DNA of 64,000 nucleotides from Candidatus Pelagibacter communis (lineage in GTDB: Bacteria > Pseudomonadota > Alphaproteobacteria > Pelagibacterales > Pelagibacteraceae): NCBI RefSeq assembly GCF_001180225.1, contig NZ_CVST01000066.1:1-64000 (forward strand), written 5' to 3'. Each line of letters starts with the position of its first letter. Position 1 is the stretch's first letter. Of the stretch, positions 1-8,221 are shown one piece after another. The notes under the pieces were generated by a model, which saw only the letters and a list, made by a program, of their open reading frames with translations, searched no databases and was not told the DNA's origin. Both the position numbers and the translations under genes were made by a program.

Positions 1-1
1 T

Positions 2-691
2 CATAGCGTTTATGATAAAGCTCGAAAAATAGAGGGAGCTGCACAAAGAGTTCAGGAAGATACTATTAAATTCTCAAGAATAATGGAATCGCTTGGAACA
101 AGTTTAATTGAAGCTTTAATGATACTTATTGAATTTATGCCAATTTTATTTGGCTTAAGTGTAGGAATTCCAATTTTTTTCTTTGGTGATTGGGATTATG
201 GATTGATAGTAGGTGCTTTAATCTGGTCAGTAGGGGGGACTATATTTTTAATTATTCTTGGTTTAATTTTAAGATTAGTAGGTGTTGAGTACGATCTACA
301 AAAAAAAGAGGCAGCTTACAGGAAAATACTCGTAATTGCAGAGGATGATGGAACTATTCGTCCAAAAACTATAGAAGAATTATTTGATGGAGTTAGAAGT
401 ATTCACTTCCTAAGTTACATTAGATATTTGTATTTTAATATTGGAAGAATTGCTTACTTACAGGCAAATGTATTATCTGCATATGTTTTTTTGGCACCAG
501 CAATTGTAGCTGGAGCAGTTACACTTGGTGTAATGCAACAGATAATTAGAGCTTTTGGTAGAGTAGAGGGTTCAATGCAATATATATTAAAAGCTTGGCC
601 TACTATAATTGAACTTGCTAGTGTATATAAACGTTTAAGAGAATTTGAATCCAAAATTATACAAGAAGAATTAATTGATAAAAAAGCCTAA
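2..691 (+). CDS. sbmA: SbmA/BacA-like peptide transporter, C-terminal part (5' end outside window)
   Basis: The reading frame is already open at the left edge, so only about the last 229 residues are visible; the ATG at 83 is internal. Just before it the frame reads IEGAAQRVQEDT, a hallmark of the SbmA/BacA family. It continues with hydrophobic membrane segments, the EAAYRK and EDD motifs after the second helix pair, and a family-like end (YKRLREFE). SbmA/BacA proteins are inner-membrane, proton-driven importers of peptides and some modified peptides; they resemble ABC exporter membrane domains without an ATPase, and none is seen here. The E. coli protein has 406 residues, so about 175 lie upstream. 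The stop codon overlaps the glpX ATG by one base, suggesting cotranscription. The substrate cannot be told from sequence. Confidence 0.88.
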   Translation, partial: HSVYDKARKIEGAAQRVQEDTIKFSRIMESLGTSLIEALMILIEFMPILFGLSVGIPIFFFGDWDYGLIVGALIWSVGGTIFLIILGLILRLVGVEYDLQKKEAAYRKILVIAEDDGTIRPKTIEELFDGVRSIHFLSYIRYLYFNIGRIAYLQANVLSAYVFLAPAIVAGAVTLGVMQQIIRAFGRVEGSMQYILKAWPTIIELASVYKRLREFESKIIQEELIDKKA

Positions 692-1638
692 TGGCAATCG
701 ATAAAAAATTTATTGACCAATTTGTTAACGTGACCTCTAAGGCTGCAATTGCTTCATCATATTTTGTTGGAAAAAAAGATAAAGTTGCAGCAGATAAAGC
801 AGCTGTAGACTGTATGAGGTCAGAGTTAAATAATATAGATATGATAGGTCAAATAGTTATAGGGGAGGGTGAGTTAGATGAGGCTCCAATGTTGTACATT
901 GGTGAAAAACTTGGTACTAAAACTGGCCCTGAATTTGATATAGCTGTTGATCCATTGGAAGGTACTAATTTTGCAGCTAATAATCTTCCAGGCGCCTTAT
1001 CAGTAATTGCAATTGGGGAAAAAAATAACTTATTTAAAGCTCCTGAAACTTACATGGAAAAAATCTCAACTAAAGTAAAGGAGAGAAACGTAGTTGATTT
1101 AGATTATTCGGTTAAAAAAAATATTTTTAATCTGAGTGAATACTTAAACAAAAAACCAGAGAATTTAACTGCATGTATTTTAAAAAGACCCAGGCATGAT
1201 AAAATTATTGCAGAATTAAGAGATTTAAAAGTTAAAATTAAATTTATATCAGACGGAGATGTATCTGGAGCACTATTAGTAACTGATGAAAAATACTCTG
1301 TTGATATTTTTTTAGGAACAGGAGGAGGACCTGAAGGAGTCTTGGCAGCTGCTGCATTAGATGCTTATGATTGTGGTTTTCAAGGTAGATTTTTATTCGA
1401 AACAGATAAAGATAAGAAAAGAGCTAAAGAAATGGGTATCAAAGATTTAACAAAAAAATATGATTTAACTGAAATTATTAAAGGTGACTCGATTTTTTGT
1501 GCAACTGGGATTACGTCAGGTGATTTAGTTTCAGGCATAAAAATTGAAGAAGATAAATTTATTTCAGAAACATTAGTGACACATAAAGTCTCGAACCTGA
1601 AAAAGGTTGTAAAATTAAATCAAAAATTAATACGATAA
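691..1638 (+). CDS. glpX: Fructose-1,6-bisphosphatase class II
   Basis: A 315-residue protein of the lithium-sensitive phosphatase superfamily, GlpX type. Visible motifs are GEGELDEAPM (residues 58-67), the metal/phosphate motif DPLEGT (87-92), SDGDVSGAL in the second half and GTGGGPEGVLAAAAL. It hydrolyses fructose-1,6-bisphosphate to fructose-6-phosphate in gluconeogenesis; some family members also act on sedoheptulose-1,7-bisphosphate. The length is normal. Its ATG overlaps the stop of the SbmA-like gene, so the two are probably translationally coupled. A terminator-like hairpin overlaps its stop codon, and a tRNA-Glu follows 41 bases later. Confidence 0.95.
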   Translation: MAIDKKFIDQFVNVTSKAAIASSYFVGKKDKVAADKAAVDCMRSELNNIDMIGQIVIGEGELDEAPMLYIGEKLGTKTGPEFDIAVDPLEGTNFAANNLPGALSVIAIGEKNNLFKAPETYMEKISTKVKERNVVDLDYSVKKNIFNLSEYLNKKPENLTACILKRPRHDKIIAELRDLKVKIKFISDGDVSGALLVTDEKYSVDIFLGTGGGPEGVLAAAALDAYDCGFQGRFLFETDKDKKRAKEMGIKDLTKKYDLTEIIKGDSIFCATGITSGDLVSGIKIEEDKFISETLVTHKVSNLKKVVKLNQKLIR

Positions 1639-1659
1639 GCTTGATTAATCGTCTTTTTT
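1632..1659 (+). terminator. Possible intrinsic terminator after glpX
   Basis: ACGAT at 1632-1636 and ATCGT at 1648-1652 can pair as a stem, extendable by A-T pairs with a one-base bulge. A run of six T follows at 1654-1659. The hairpin overlaps the glpX stop codon. The stem is short, so it would be a weak terminator. Confidence 0.45.
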
Positions 1660-1679
1660 GCAATAAAAAGCAGCAATTC

Positions 1680-1754
1680 GGTCCCTTCGTCTATCGGTTA
1701 GGACACGTGGTTTTCATCCTCGAAAGAGGGGTTCGATTCCCCTAGGGACCGCCA
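1680..1754 (+). tRNA. tRNA-Glu (anticodon TTC)
   Basis: A complete cloverleaf can be folded: a 7-bp acceptor stem GGTCCCT/AGGGACC (1680-1686 with 1744-1750), discriminator G at 1751 and an encoded CCA at 1752-1754. The T stem is AGGGG/CCCCT with loop TTCGATT. The anticodon loop TTTTCAT carries TTC at 1713-1715. The anticodon stem CGTGG/CCTCG contains a central T-T mismatch (29:41), which is unusual for a tRNA-Glu. The 3' end abuts the methyltransferase stop codon of the polysaccharide island, making this tRNA a candidate integration target. Confidence 0.95.
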
Positions 1755-1755
1755 T

Positions 1756-2361
1756 TTAGTTGGTACAAAAATAGATATTTTTAGTAGAAGAAATTTTGTA
1801 AATCTGAATTACTTTCAAGTTTTGTTTCACAATATCAGCTTTTTCTAATGTCATATTAATTAAAACAATATAACAATTATATTGTAAGTTACTCAACTTA
1901 TTAATTAACATTCTCAAATCATCTAATTGTTTTAAAGGATCATTCAATATGAATAAATCATATTCATTATTGTTCAAATCAAAATATAAAATATTATCAT
2001 TAATAATTCTTATGTTTTGATTTTCTAGAATTTTAGATTTTTTAAAAATTTCATTATTTATTTCCACACCATCTATTTTATATTTAGATAATTTGCCAAA
2101 AAAATATAATATTTTTCCATATCCAGAACCTAAATCACATAAATAATTAATATTTTTTTTTTTAATAAATTTATTAATTATTTTTAAGAAAAAATAGGGG
2201 CAAGGTATCGAATTTGATAAGGAATTGCTTTTATAAATTTTAATTTTATTTAGAAATTTATCATGTTTAAAATAAAAAAATAATTCATTAAAAATAATGG
2301 GTATGCTATATAAATGATAATGTTTAAATATATTAAGTAAAGTTTTCAAGTAGTCTATCAT
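1756..2361 (-). CDS. SAM-dependent methyltransferase, class I fold
   Basis: A 201-residue protein with a Rossmann-type SAM-binding motif I, CDLGSGYGK (residues 75-83), and an acidic residue at the end of the next strand (GVEIN, E100). An NDPL stretch near residue 138 stands where motif IV is expected. The N-terminal 70 residues are basic and hydrophobic. The methyl acceptor is unknown; in this setting a sugar, lipid-linked glycan or protein side chain is possible. Its stop codon lies one base from the tRNA-Glu CCA. Its start is only 20 bases from the divergent GT2 start, so both promoters must overlap or lie inside the neighbouring genes. Confidence 0.75.
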   Translation of the reverse strand: MIDYLKTLLNIFKHYHLYSIPIIFNELFFYFKHDKFLNKIKIYKSNSLSNSIPCPYFFLKIINKFIKKKNINYLCDLGSGYGKILYFFGKLSKYKIDGVEINNEIFKKSKILENQNIRIINDNILYFDLNNNEYDLFILNDPLKQLDDLRMLINKLSNLQYNCYIVLINMTLEKADIVKQNLKVIQIYKISSTKNIYFCTN

Positions 2362-2381
2362 TAATAGTTAATTATATTTAT

Positions 2382-3095
2382 ATGAACAATCTATCAATAG
2401 TTTTATGTACTCTTAATGAAGGAAAAAATATAGCGTCTGCAATTGATAAATTGCTAATTAAAGATACTGTAAAAGAGATAATTATTATTGATGATGATTC
2501 TCAAGACGAGACTATTGATATTTTAAATGGATATAAAAATCCAAAAATTTATTTTAAGGTAAGAAAAAATACCAAAAACTTTTCATCAGCATTTATAGAT
2601 GGGTTATATTTAGCAAAAGGTGATTATATTTTAAGATTTGATTTGGATATGTTTAATTATATTGATTTTTTTATAGACACCTTCCTCAATATTGATCACA
2701 GAACAGATTGTTTGATTTTTTCTAGATATGTTGAAAATGGCATTGACAAAAGAAGCAATTATAGAAGTATTCCTAGCTGGATATTAAACAAATTATGTCA
2801 GTTATTACTTTTTAAAGATATAAAAGATTATACTGGTTGTATTATTATAATAAAAAAAAAAGTACTAAAAGAAATCTTTCCAAAAAAAACTAATTATGCA
2901 AATTTCATTATCGATTTTATTTTTGATTTAAAAAGAAAAAATAAAATATTAATTGAAGTACCATTTACTCAAGATAAGATTACTGAATTTAATAGTAAAT
3001 CTGGACCAAATATAATTAAATTTATAATAAATGGATCTTTCTATTTAATTTCGATTTTAAGATGTTTTTTAATTAAAAATCTTAAATTAAAATAA
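2382..3095 (+). CDS. Family 2 glycosyltransferase, dolichyl-phosphate-mannose-synthase-like
   Basis: A 237-residue GT-A glycosyltransferase. Residues 4-17 form the first strand and loop (SIVLCTLNEGKN). DDDSQDET (37-44) is the nucleotide-binding acidic motif, and the metal-binding DxD is D87/D89 in RFDLDM. The C-terminus is hydrophobic and basic, ending near the membrane, but there is no full extra membrane domain. Family members transfer a sugar from a nucleotide sugar to a lipid carrier or glycan. Donor and acceptor cannot be read from sequence. It probably works with the membrane protein at 3447-5024, since GT-C enzymes use lipid-phosphate sugars made by GT2 enzymes; that pairing is inference. 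Confidence 0.82.
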   Translation: MNNLSIVLCTLNEGKNIASAIDKLLIKDTVKEIIIIDDDSQDETIDILNGYKNPKIYFKVRKNTKNFSSAFIDGLYLAKGDYILRFDLDMFNYIDFFIDTFLNIDHRTDCLIFSRYVENGIDKRSNYRSIPSWILNKLCQLLLFKDIKDYTGCIIIIKKKVLKEIFPKKTNYANFIIDFIFDLKRKNKILIEVPFTQDKITEFNSKSGPNIIKFIINGSFYLISILRCFLIKNLKLK

Positions 3096-3165
3096 ATTTA
3101 ATAAAAACTTTGTGAATTTAGGAAATTTCATTATATGATAGTTAATATTAAGAATTCATTAAATA

Positions 3166-3450
3166 ATGGACTATTATAAAAAAGCTATATTTACTTTTAT
3201 TTTAATTATTTTTTTTATTATAATATCTATTAGGTTAGTTGAGCCTGTAATAGAAAGACAGATAAAAAGTGCAATCTCAGAAAAAAAATTTTCAGAAAAA
3301 TTAAAAAAAGAATTGGAAAATAGTGTTGAAGATTTCACACCTGAAAAAAGAGATTTTTATAAAAAAATAATTAAAAAAGCATATATAAAATGGAAACCAT
3401 TAATAAATGAAGCTATCAAAGAAGCAGATAGCGAAATAAATAAAAACTAA
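3166..3450 (+). CDS. Small single-pass membrane protein of unknown function
   Basis: A 94-residue protein I do not recognise. Residues 7-23 are one strong membrane helix (FTFILIIFFIIIS). The rest is highly charged and probably helical, rich in K and E, and could form a coiled coil on one face of the membrane. It lies 70 bases after the GT2 gene, and its stop overlaps the end of the convergent membrane protein gene by four bases. The ATG is the only reasonable start. It could be an accessory subunit of polysaccharide assembly, but that rests only on position. Confidence 0.6.
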   Translation: MDYYKKAIFTFILIIFFIIISIRLVEPVIERQIKSAISEKKFSEKLKKELENSVEDFTPEKRDFYKKIIKKAYIKWKPLINEAIKEADSEINKN

Positions 3451-5024
3451 TCACATTTTTTTGGATAGAATATTATATATTCATCATCAATAATTTTTGT
3501 TGTAATTCTTTTTAGCTTTGTAAATGAATAATTTTTATTAAAATTTAGTTGTTTTTCAGAATTTTTGTGACTCAAGATAATAATATTGTTGTTGTCTATA
3601 TAATTTTGAACTTTGCTAAATAAAAAAGGATCAAATATTTCGTTAAATTGATATTTAGAACCAGTTAGATAAAAAGGAATTTTTTGAATTGTATTTTTTT
3701 TTAACAAAAGATACAAAAAAGTATCATGAGTAAGATTAACACCAGCAATTTTATTGCAGTTTTTATTTATTGAATTAATTTTTTTTTCTACTTTGAATAA
3801 AAAATCAAAATAATTTTTATCCCATTTAAAATTTTTGAAATATTCAATATTATTGCTTGATATAAGATTATTATTATATAAATTTTTAAGACTCCCACTT
3901 CTACTTTGTGCATGTTTAGAATAATGCATGTTGTAATTAAAAACACAATAAATACTCAATAAAACTAACAATGATGATATAATAAATTTATTATCTTTTT
4001 TATTTAGAGTATCAAATAAATAAGCAAAACAAATAATAGCCAACGATATGGAACAAGAGAAATACAATAAAGTTTTAGTTTGACCTAAAATATTTAATAA
4101 AAAAATAAATATAAAAATATTTAATAATTTTAAATTTAATTTCTTATATTCATTTGACTTTTTTTGAAAAAAACAAAAAAAACAAAATATATTTGAAATA
4201 AAAAAAAATGAATAAAAAACCCATTGAGGTTCATAAATTATATTTAAAATTGGATAAATAAATAAAAAATAGAAATAATCCTTTATTAAAGTAATATATG
4301 AATAATTAAAATTTTCTTTTACAATAAAAGGTATTTTTTGAAAAGATAACCATTCCAAAAAAATATTATTAATTATTAAATAATAAATAAAAATTGAAAG
4401 TAAAAAAATAAAAGTAATAAAAAAATTTATATTGAATTTATGATTACTTTTATAATTTAGATACTTGGTTAGACTAAATATAAATATTAAGTATATAATG
4501 TAAAAAAAAATTATAATATTAAATAAAGTTGTATAAGATAAGTATGCAAAAAAAAGGGCGAAGCCAGAGAGATAGGAATAGATTATTTTATTTTTTAAAT
4601 AGAAAAAAATAAATAAAATACTAAAAAAAAAAGAAATAAATGTAGGCCAGGGAACTGTCGGCCATGGATATAAAATAAAAATTAATAAAATAGAAAAAAA
4701 AGATATTTTTATATTATTAGTAATCTGTTGAATAATTAAATAAATAAAAAATAATGATGAAGCATAAATTAAGATAATAAAGTACTGTATAATAATAATT
4801 TTATCCCCAAAAATTTTAATTAAGAAAACATTAATTAAATTTTGCAAAAAACCATATTCTAAAAAAATGTCTTCATATGGTTTTTTTCCATATAAAAAAT
4901 CTGTAGAATTAGAATAAATAAATCCCCAATGATAACCATCATTTATAATGTGCGAATTTAATATTCCGCCTACTATTGATAAAGAAAGAATTAAAGTAAT
5001 TCCTATGTTATACTTTGTAATCAT
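3447..5024 (-). CDS. Multi-pass membrane protein, putative GT-C glycosyltransferase
   Basis: A 525-residue protein with about ten membrane helices spread over residues 5-370 and a soluble C-terminal domain. The first loop holds NDGYHWG (28-34) followed by GKKPYEDIFLEYG (46-58). Acidic and His residues in the first outer loop are the usual catalytic position in GT-C (PMT/GT39-like) enzymes, which use polyprenyl-phosphate sugars in the periplasm. The family match is loose, so a plain polysaccharide membrane protein is possible. It is one of the most AT-rich genes in the window. It converges on the 94-residue membrane gene with a four-base overlap. Confidence 0.6.
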   Translation of the reverse strand: MITKYNIGITLILSLSIVGGILNSHIINDGYHWGFIYSNSTDFLYGKKPYEDIFLEYGFLQNLINVFLIKIFGDKIIIIQYFIILIYASSLFFIYLIIQQITNNIKISFFSILLIFILYPWPTVPWPTFISFFFSILFIFFYLKNKIIYSYLSGFALFFAYLSYTTLFNIIIFFYIIYLIFIFSLTKYLNYKSNHKFNINFFITFIFLLSIFIYYLIINNIFLEWLSFQKIPFIVKENFNYSYITLIKDYFYFLFIYPILNIIYEPQWVFYSFFFISNIFCFFCFFQKKSNEYKKLNLKLLNIFIFIFLLNILGQTKTLLYFSCSISLAIICFAYLFDTLNKKDNKFIISSLLVLLSIYCVFNYNMHYSKHAQSRSGSLKNLYNNNLISSNNIEYFKNFKWDKNYFDFLFKVEKKINSINKNCNKIAGVNLTHDTFLYLLLKKNTIQKIPFYLTGSKYQFNEIFDPFLFSKVQNYIDNNNIIILSHKNSEKQLNFNKNYSFTKLKRITTKIIDDEYIIFYPKKCD

Positions 5025-5084
5025 TAAATATTTTTAAATCTCTTGTTTAAATTCTGTAAATTATTAATAAAATATATATAAAAA

Positions 5085-5348
5085 ATGCTATATTATGTAT
5101 ACTTAATCAAAACCTTAAATAATTTTCCAAAAAAAACATATGTTGGATTTACTAATAATCTAGATAAAAGGTTGCTCAAACATAATTCCAATAAAGGTGC
5201 AAAATCTACTAAAGGTTATAAGTGGAAGTTAATTTATAAAAAAAAATTTTATTCAAAATCAAAAGCACTTTCATTTGAATATAAGTTAAAAAAAGATAGA
5301 AAAGAAAGATCACAGATAATTTATGATTTTAACAAAAAAAAATCTTAA
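5085..5348 (+). CDS. GIY-YIG domain protein, UPF0213/YhbQ-like
   Basis: An 87-residue protein made of a single GIY-YIG fold. The two tyrosine-containing strands are YYVYLI (3-8) and TYVG (18-21). Catalytic-type residues R29 (LDKRL), H33 and E65 (SFEYKLKK) are in place, and the GAKSTKGY loop is typical of the YhbQ/UPF0213 branch. The family resembles the nuclease domain of UvrC and Slx1; the biological role of the stand-alone form is not settled. Its last 26 bases overlap the start of the following glycosyltransferase gene. Similar small genes often lie among accessory genes, so a transfer origin is plausible. Confidence 0.8.
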   Translation: MLYYVYLIKTLNNFPKKTYVGFTNNLDKRLLKHNSNKGAKSTKGYKWKLIYKKKFYSKSKALSFEYKLKKDRKERSQIIYDFNKKKS

Positions 5349-7440
5349 CATTGCAACAATATTACCCTACAAAGAAAACTATTCTCACAGCAAAGCTTCT
5401 GCGGCATCTCTTTGGGTTTCGGAATTTTTTAAAAAATCAAAATATAAAAAAGAAAATATAATTTATGGTCATACTAAACATCATGATTATTTATCTGTTA
5501 ACTATAAAAATATAAAATTAAACAACATAAAAAATAAATTAAAAAGTACGACAAATGAATATGCTTACAAATTGTCTAAAGAATTAAATAATAAAGATTT
5601 TGATCTAGTAGAAATTCATAATAGACCTCAATTGTTATTTAAATTAGTCAAGTCAGTTAAAAGTAGATTTATTTTTTATTTTCATAACGATCCTTTGTCT
5701 ATGAAAGGTTCGAAAACAGTAAAAGAAAGATTAAAAATATTAGATTCTGTTGAAAAAATAATATTTGTAAGTGAATGGGTTCGTAATAGATTTTTTTTAA
5801 ATTTAGACAAGAAATTACAGACTAAAACCGAAATAGTTTACCCAAGTGTACATAAACAAAAAAAAATTAAAAAAAAGAAAAACATAATCTTTGTTGGGAG
5901 ATTAAATTATTCTAAAGGTTATGATATTTTTAAAACATCAATATTAAAAATACTTGATGAATTTAATGATTGGAACGCTTATTCTTTAGGTGATGAAGAT
6001 AGAAGAAACATTTATATAAATCATAATAGACATAAAGAACTCGGTTTTCTCAACCATAAAAAAACTTTAAACATATTAAACCAATCTGAGATAGCTGTTG
6101 TTCCATCAAGATGGGAAGAGCCATTTGGAAGAACATCTCTTGAAGCTTCTTCTAGAGGTTGTGCTACAATAATAAGTAATAGGGGAGGTTTGACAGAGAC
6201 AACTGATGCGGCAATAATTTTAAAAAATCTTAATTCGAACGACCTTTATTTAGAAATTAAAAAGCTAATTAATAACAACCAAAAAAGGAAATTTTTACAA
6301 TTAAAAGGTAGAAATAACATCAAACATCTAATTAGTGAAAATACCAAATATATAGACCAAATAAGAGAAAGCTGTGTTCCTTTTTTCAAAATTAATTTTA
6401 ACAAAAAAAAATTAAAAATAATAAATTTATATAATCAAGGACAAAAACTTAATCATCGATTATTTAATATTTCCTTGGGTAAAAAATTCACTAATGGGTT
6501 TGTTAGGAATGGCCATGATGTATTAGAAATTAGTGATAGAGATTTTTTAAGAAATAATAAATCTTTTAGTTTAATTCCTAACAAAAGTAATTTTCAAAAA
6601 TTTTTAATTGAAACCTTTAAAAATTATAATCCTGATATTATTTTTTTTGGCCATACCAGAAATATTGAAGCTAATACTCTTGAAGAATTTAGAGCAATTA
6701 ATAAAAATCTTATTATGTCTCAATGGAATGAAGATCCAATCATGCCTAGCCTCAATTATTCAAAACAAAATATTTCTAATATCAAACTATATTCAAATTT
6801 AGTAGATCATAATTTCATTACCACCCATCCATCAGTACTAAAAAAAGAAATTAATAATAATTTTCATTTTTTCTTTGTACCTGTTGATAAAAATATTGAG
6901 AGTTTTGAAGTTTACAAAATGCGTCCTAAAAAAGATTTATTTTATGCAATGAGCCATGGTGTTAACAGAGCTACCTTAAAAGAAGGAACGGAAGATGAAA
7001 GAATTATCTTTCTTGATAAACTTGTTAAAAAAATTCCTAACATAAAATATGATTTTTATGGCTTCTCAAATAAACAACCTATTTGGGGAAATGAATTTAA
7101 CAACGCCCTTATAAATTCAAAAATGGGACTTAATCTTAGCAGAGGAAAACCAACAAAATATTATTCTAGTAATAGAATTGCTTCAATAATGGGAAATGGT
7201 TTGCTTACATTTATCGATGAAAAAGTTCAAATGAGAGATTTTTTTGATAAAAATGAGATTGTTTTTTACAAAAATATTAACGATCTAGCAGATAAAATAA
7301 AATTTTATTCTAAAAATAATAAAATCAGACAAAAAATTGCTAGATCAGGACAAAAAAAATATTTTAAATTATTTAATGAAACTAAAGTATCAAAATATTT
7401 TATAGATATATCTTTGGGTAATAATGCAAAGTTGCTCTAA
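5323..7440 (+). CDS. Large two-domain glycosyltransferase (GT4-type plus CgeB-like)
   Basis: A 705-residue protein with two GT-B type halves. Residues 1 to about 350 form a GT4 enzyme: HNDP (121-124), GRLNYSKGYDIF (192-203) and the donor-binding PSRWEEPFGRTSLEAS (261-276). Residues about 363-705 restart with a Rossmann-like strand (KLKIINLYNQG) and contain a sugar-binding-like segment near the end (GLNLSRGKPTKYY), resembling CgeB/GT1-like glycosyltransferases of polysaccharide clusters. Each half may add one sugar. The start overlaps the GIY-YIG gene by 26 bases; no later Met is better placed, because the first strand (NIATILPY) begins at residue 9. The next gene, an FkbM methyltransferase, follows after eight bases. 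Confidence 0.82.
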   Translation: MILTKKNLNIATILPYKENYSHSKASAASLWVSEFFKKSKYKKENIIYGHTKHHDYLSVNYKNIKLNNIKNKLKSTTNEYAYKLSKELNNKDFDLVEIHNRPQLLFKLVKSVKSRFIFYFHNDPLSMKGSKTVKERLKILDSVEKIIFVSEWVRNRFFLNLDKKLQTKTEIVYPSVHKQKKIKKKKNIIFVGRLNYSKGYDIFKTSILKILDEFNDWNAYSLGDEDRRNIYINHNRHKELGFLNHKKTLNILNQSEIAVVPSRWEEPFGRTSLEASSRGCATIISNRGGLTETTDAAIILKNLNSNDLYLEIKKLINNNQKRKFLQLKGRNNIKHLISENTKYIDQIRESCVPFFKINFNKKKLKIINLYNQGQKLNHRLFNISLGKKFTNGFVRNGHDVLEISDRDFLRNNKSFSLIPNKSNFQKFLIETFKNYNPDIIFFGHTRNIEANTLEEFRAINKNLIMSQWNEDPIMPSLNYSKQNISNIKLYSNLVDHNFITTHPSVLKKEINNNFHFFFVPVDKNIESFEVYKMRPKKDLFYAMSHGVNRATLKEGTEDERIIFLDKLVKKIPNIKYDFYGFSNKQPIWGNEFNNALINSKMGLNLSRGKPTKYYSSNRIASIMGNGLLTFIDEKVQMRDFFDKNEIVFYKNINDLADKIKFYSKNNKIRQKIARSGQKKYFKLFNETKVSKYFIDISLGNNAKLL

Positions 7441-7448
7441 TTAAAATT

Positions 7449-8219
7449 ATGTTAAGTTTTATTTTAAAGATACCAATTCTTAAAAGATTAATTCCCTCTT
7501 TATACAAAAAATATATTTTTTTCTTTAAAGATCATAAAAAAACAATAATTGTTAATGGTATTTATTTTGATTTAGACTTGCGACATTTAATTGATAGACG
7601 TTTTTTTTTTCACAAAGCCTATGAAAATGAGCTATTCATACCTTTGTCTAATATAATTGAAAAATATGATGTAGATTATTTTTTTGATATTGGATCTTGT
7701 TGGGGTATCTATTCCTTAAGATTGGCAAAAAAATTTAATAAACTTAATATAGTTGCCTATGACCCTATAAAAAAAAATATTGAAAGATTAAAAAATTCTA
7801 TAATTAAAAATAAAATTTCTAATGTTCGTCCTTTAAAAGTTGCAATAGGAGATAAAAAAGGTTTTGTTACTTTGGGTGCCACCGAAACTTACTCTCCAAA
7901 TTATGAGATAAATGAAAAAAATGCTGTAGTCACTGAAAAATGTGAAATTGATACATTAGATAATCTTCATAATAATATAAATGATAAATTTATTGCTTTA
8001 AAGATTGATACTGAGGGATTTGAATTTAATGTATTAAAAGGAGCTGAAAAATTGCTGTCAAATAATAAAGTATTTTGTCAAATTGAAATTAAAAATAATA
8101 ATTATCAAGAAGTTTGTTCATTTTTAAAAAATAATAATTTTAAATTAATCTCAATTAATAAATTTAATAAGACAGATTATTTTTTTTCTAACTTTTATGA
8201 AGAACGTATTACAATATAA
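7449..8219 (+). CDS. FkbM family methyltransferase
   Basis: A 256-residue SAM-dependent methyltransferase of the FkbM family. FDIGSCWG (79-86) is motif I, and YDP (104-106) ends the second strand. ALKIDTEGFEFNVLKGAE, in the C-terminal third, is the diagnostic FkbM segment. Family members often methylate sugar hydroxyls in surface glycans and antibiotics. It follows the two-domain glycosyltransferase by eight bases and is probably in the same transcript, so O-methylation of the island's glycan is a reasonable inference. It ends two bases from the stop of the convergent recombinase gene. Confidence 0.88.
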   Translation: MLSFILKIPILKRLIPSLYKKYIFFFKDHKKTIIVNGIYFDLDLRHLIDRRFFFHKAYENELFIPLSNIIEKYDVDYFFDIGSCWGIYSLRLAKKFNKLNIVAYDPIKKNIERLKNSIIKNKISNVRPLKVAIGDKKGFVTLGATETYSPNYEINEKNAVVTEKCEIDTLDNLHNNINDKFIALKIDTEGFEFNVLKGAEKLLSNNKVFCQIEIKNNNYQEVCSFLKNNNFKLISINKFNKTDYFFSNFYEERITI

Positions 8220-8221
8220 AT

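Noticed and set aside
454-654. Minus-strand open frame inside the SbmA-like gene
   Set aside because: It is antisense to a well-conserved transporter domain, has no recognisable protein features, and is typical of shadow frames in AT-rich genes.
1727-1754. Search for a second copy of the tRNA-Glu 3' end as an attR site near the recombinase
   Set aside because: I did not see the T-arm and acceptor sequence repeated between 8220 and 10730, so a direct-repeat att pair is not supported.
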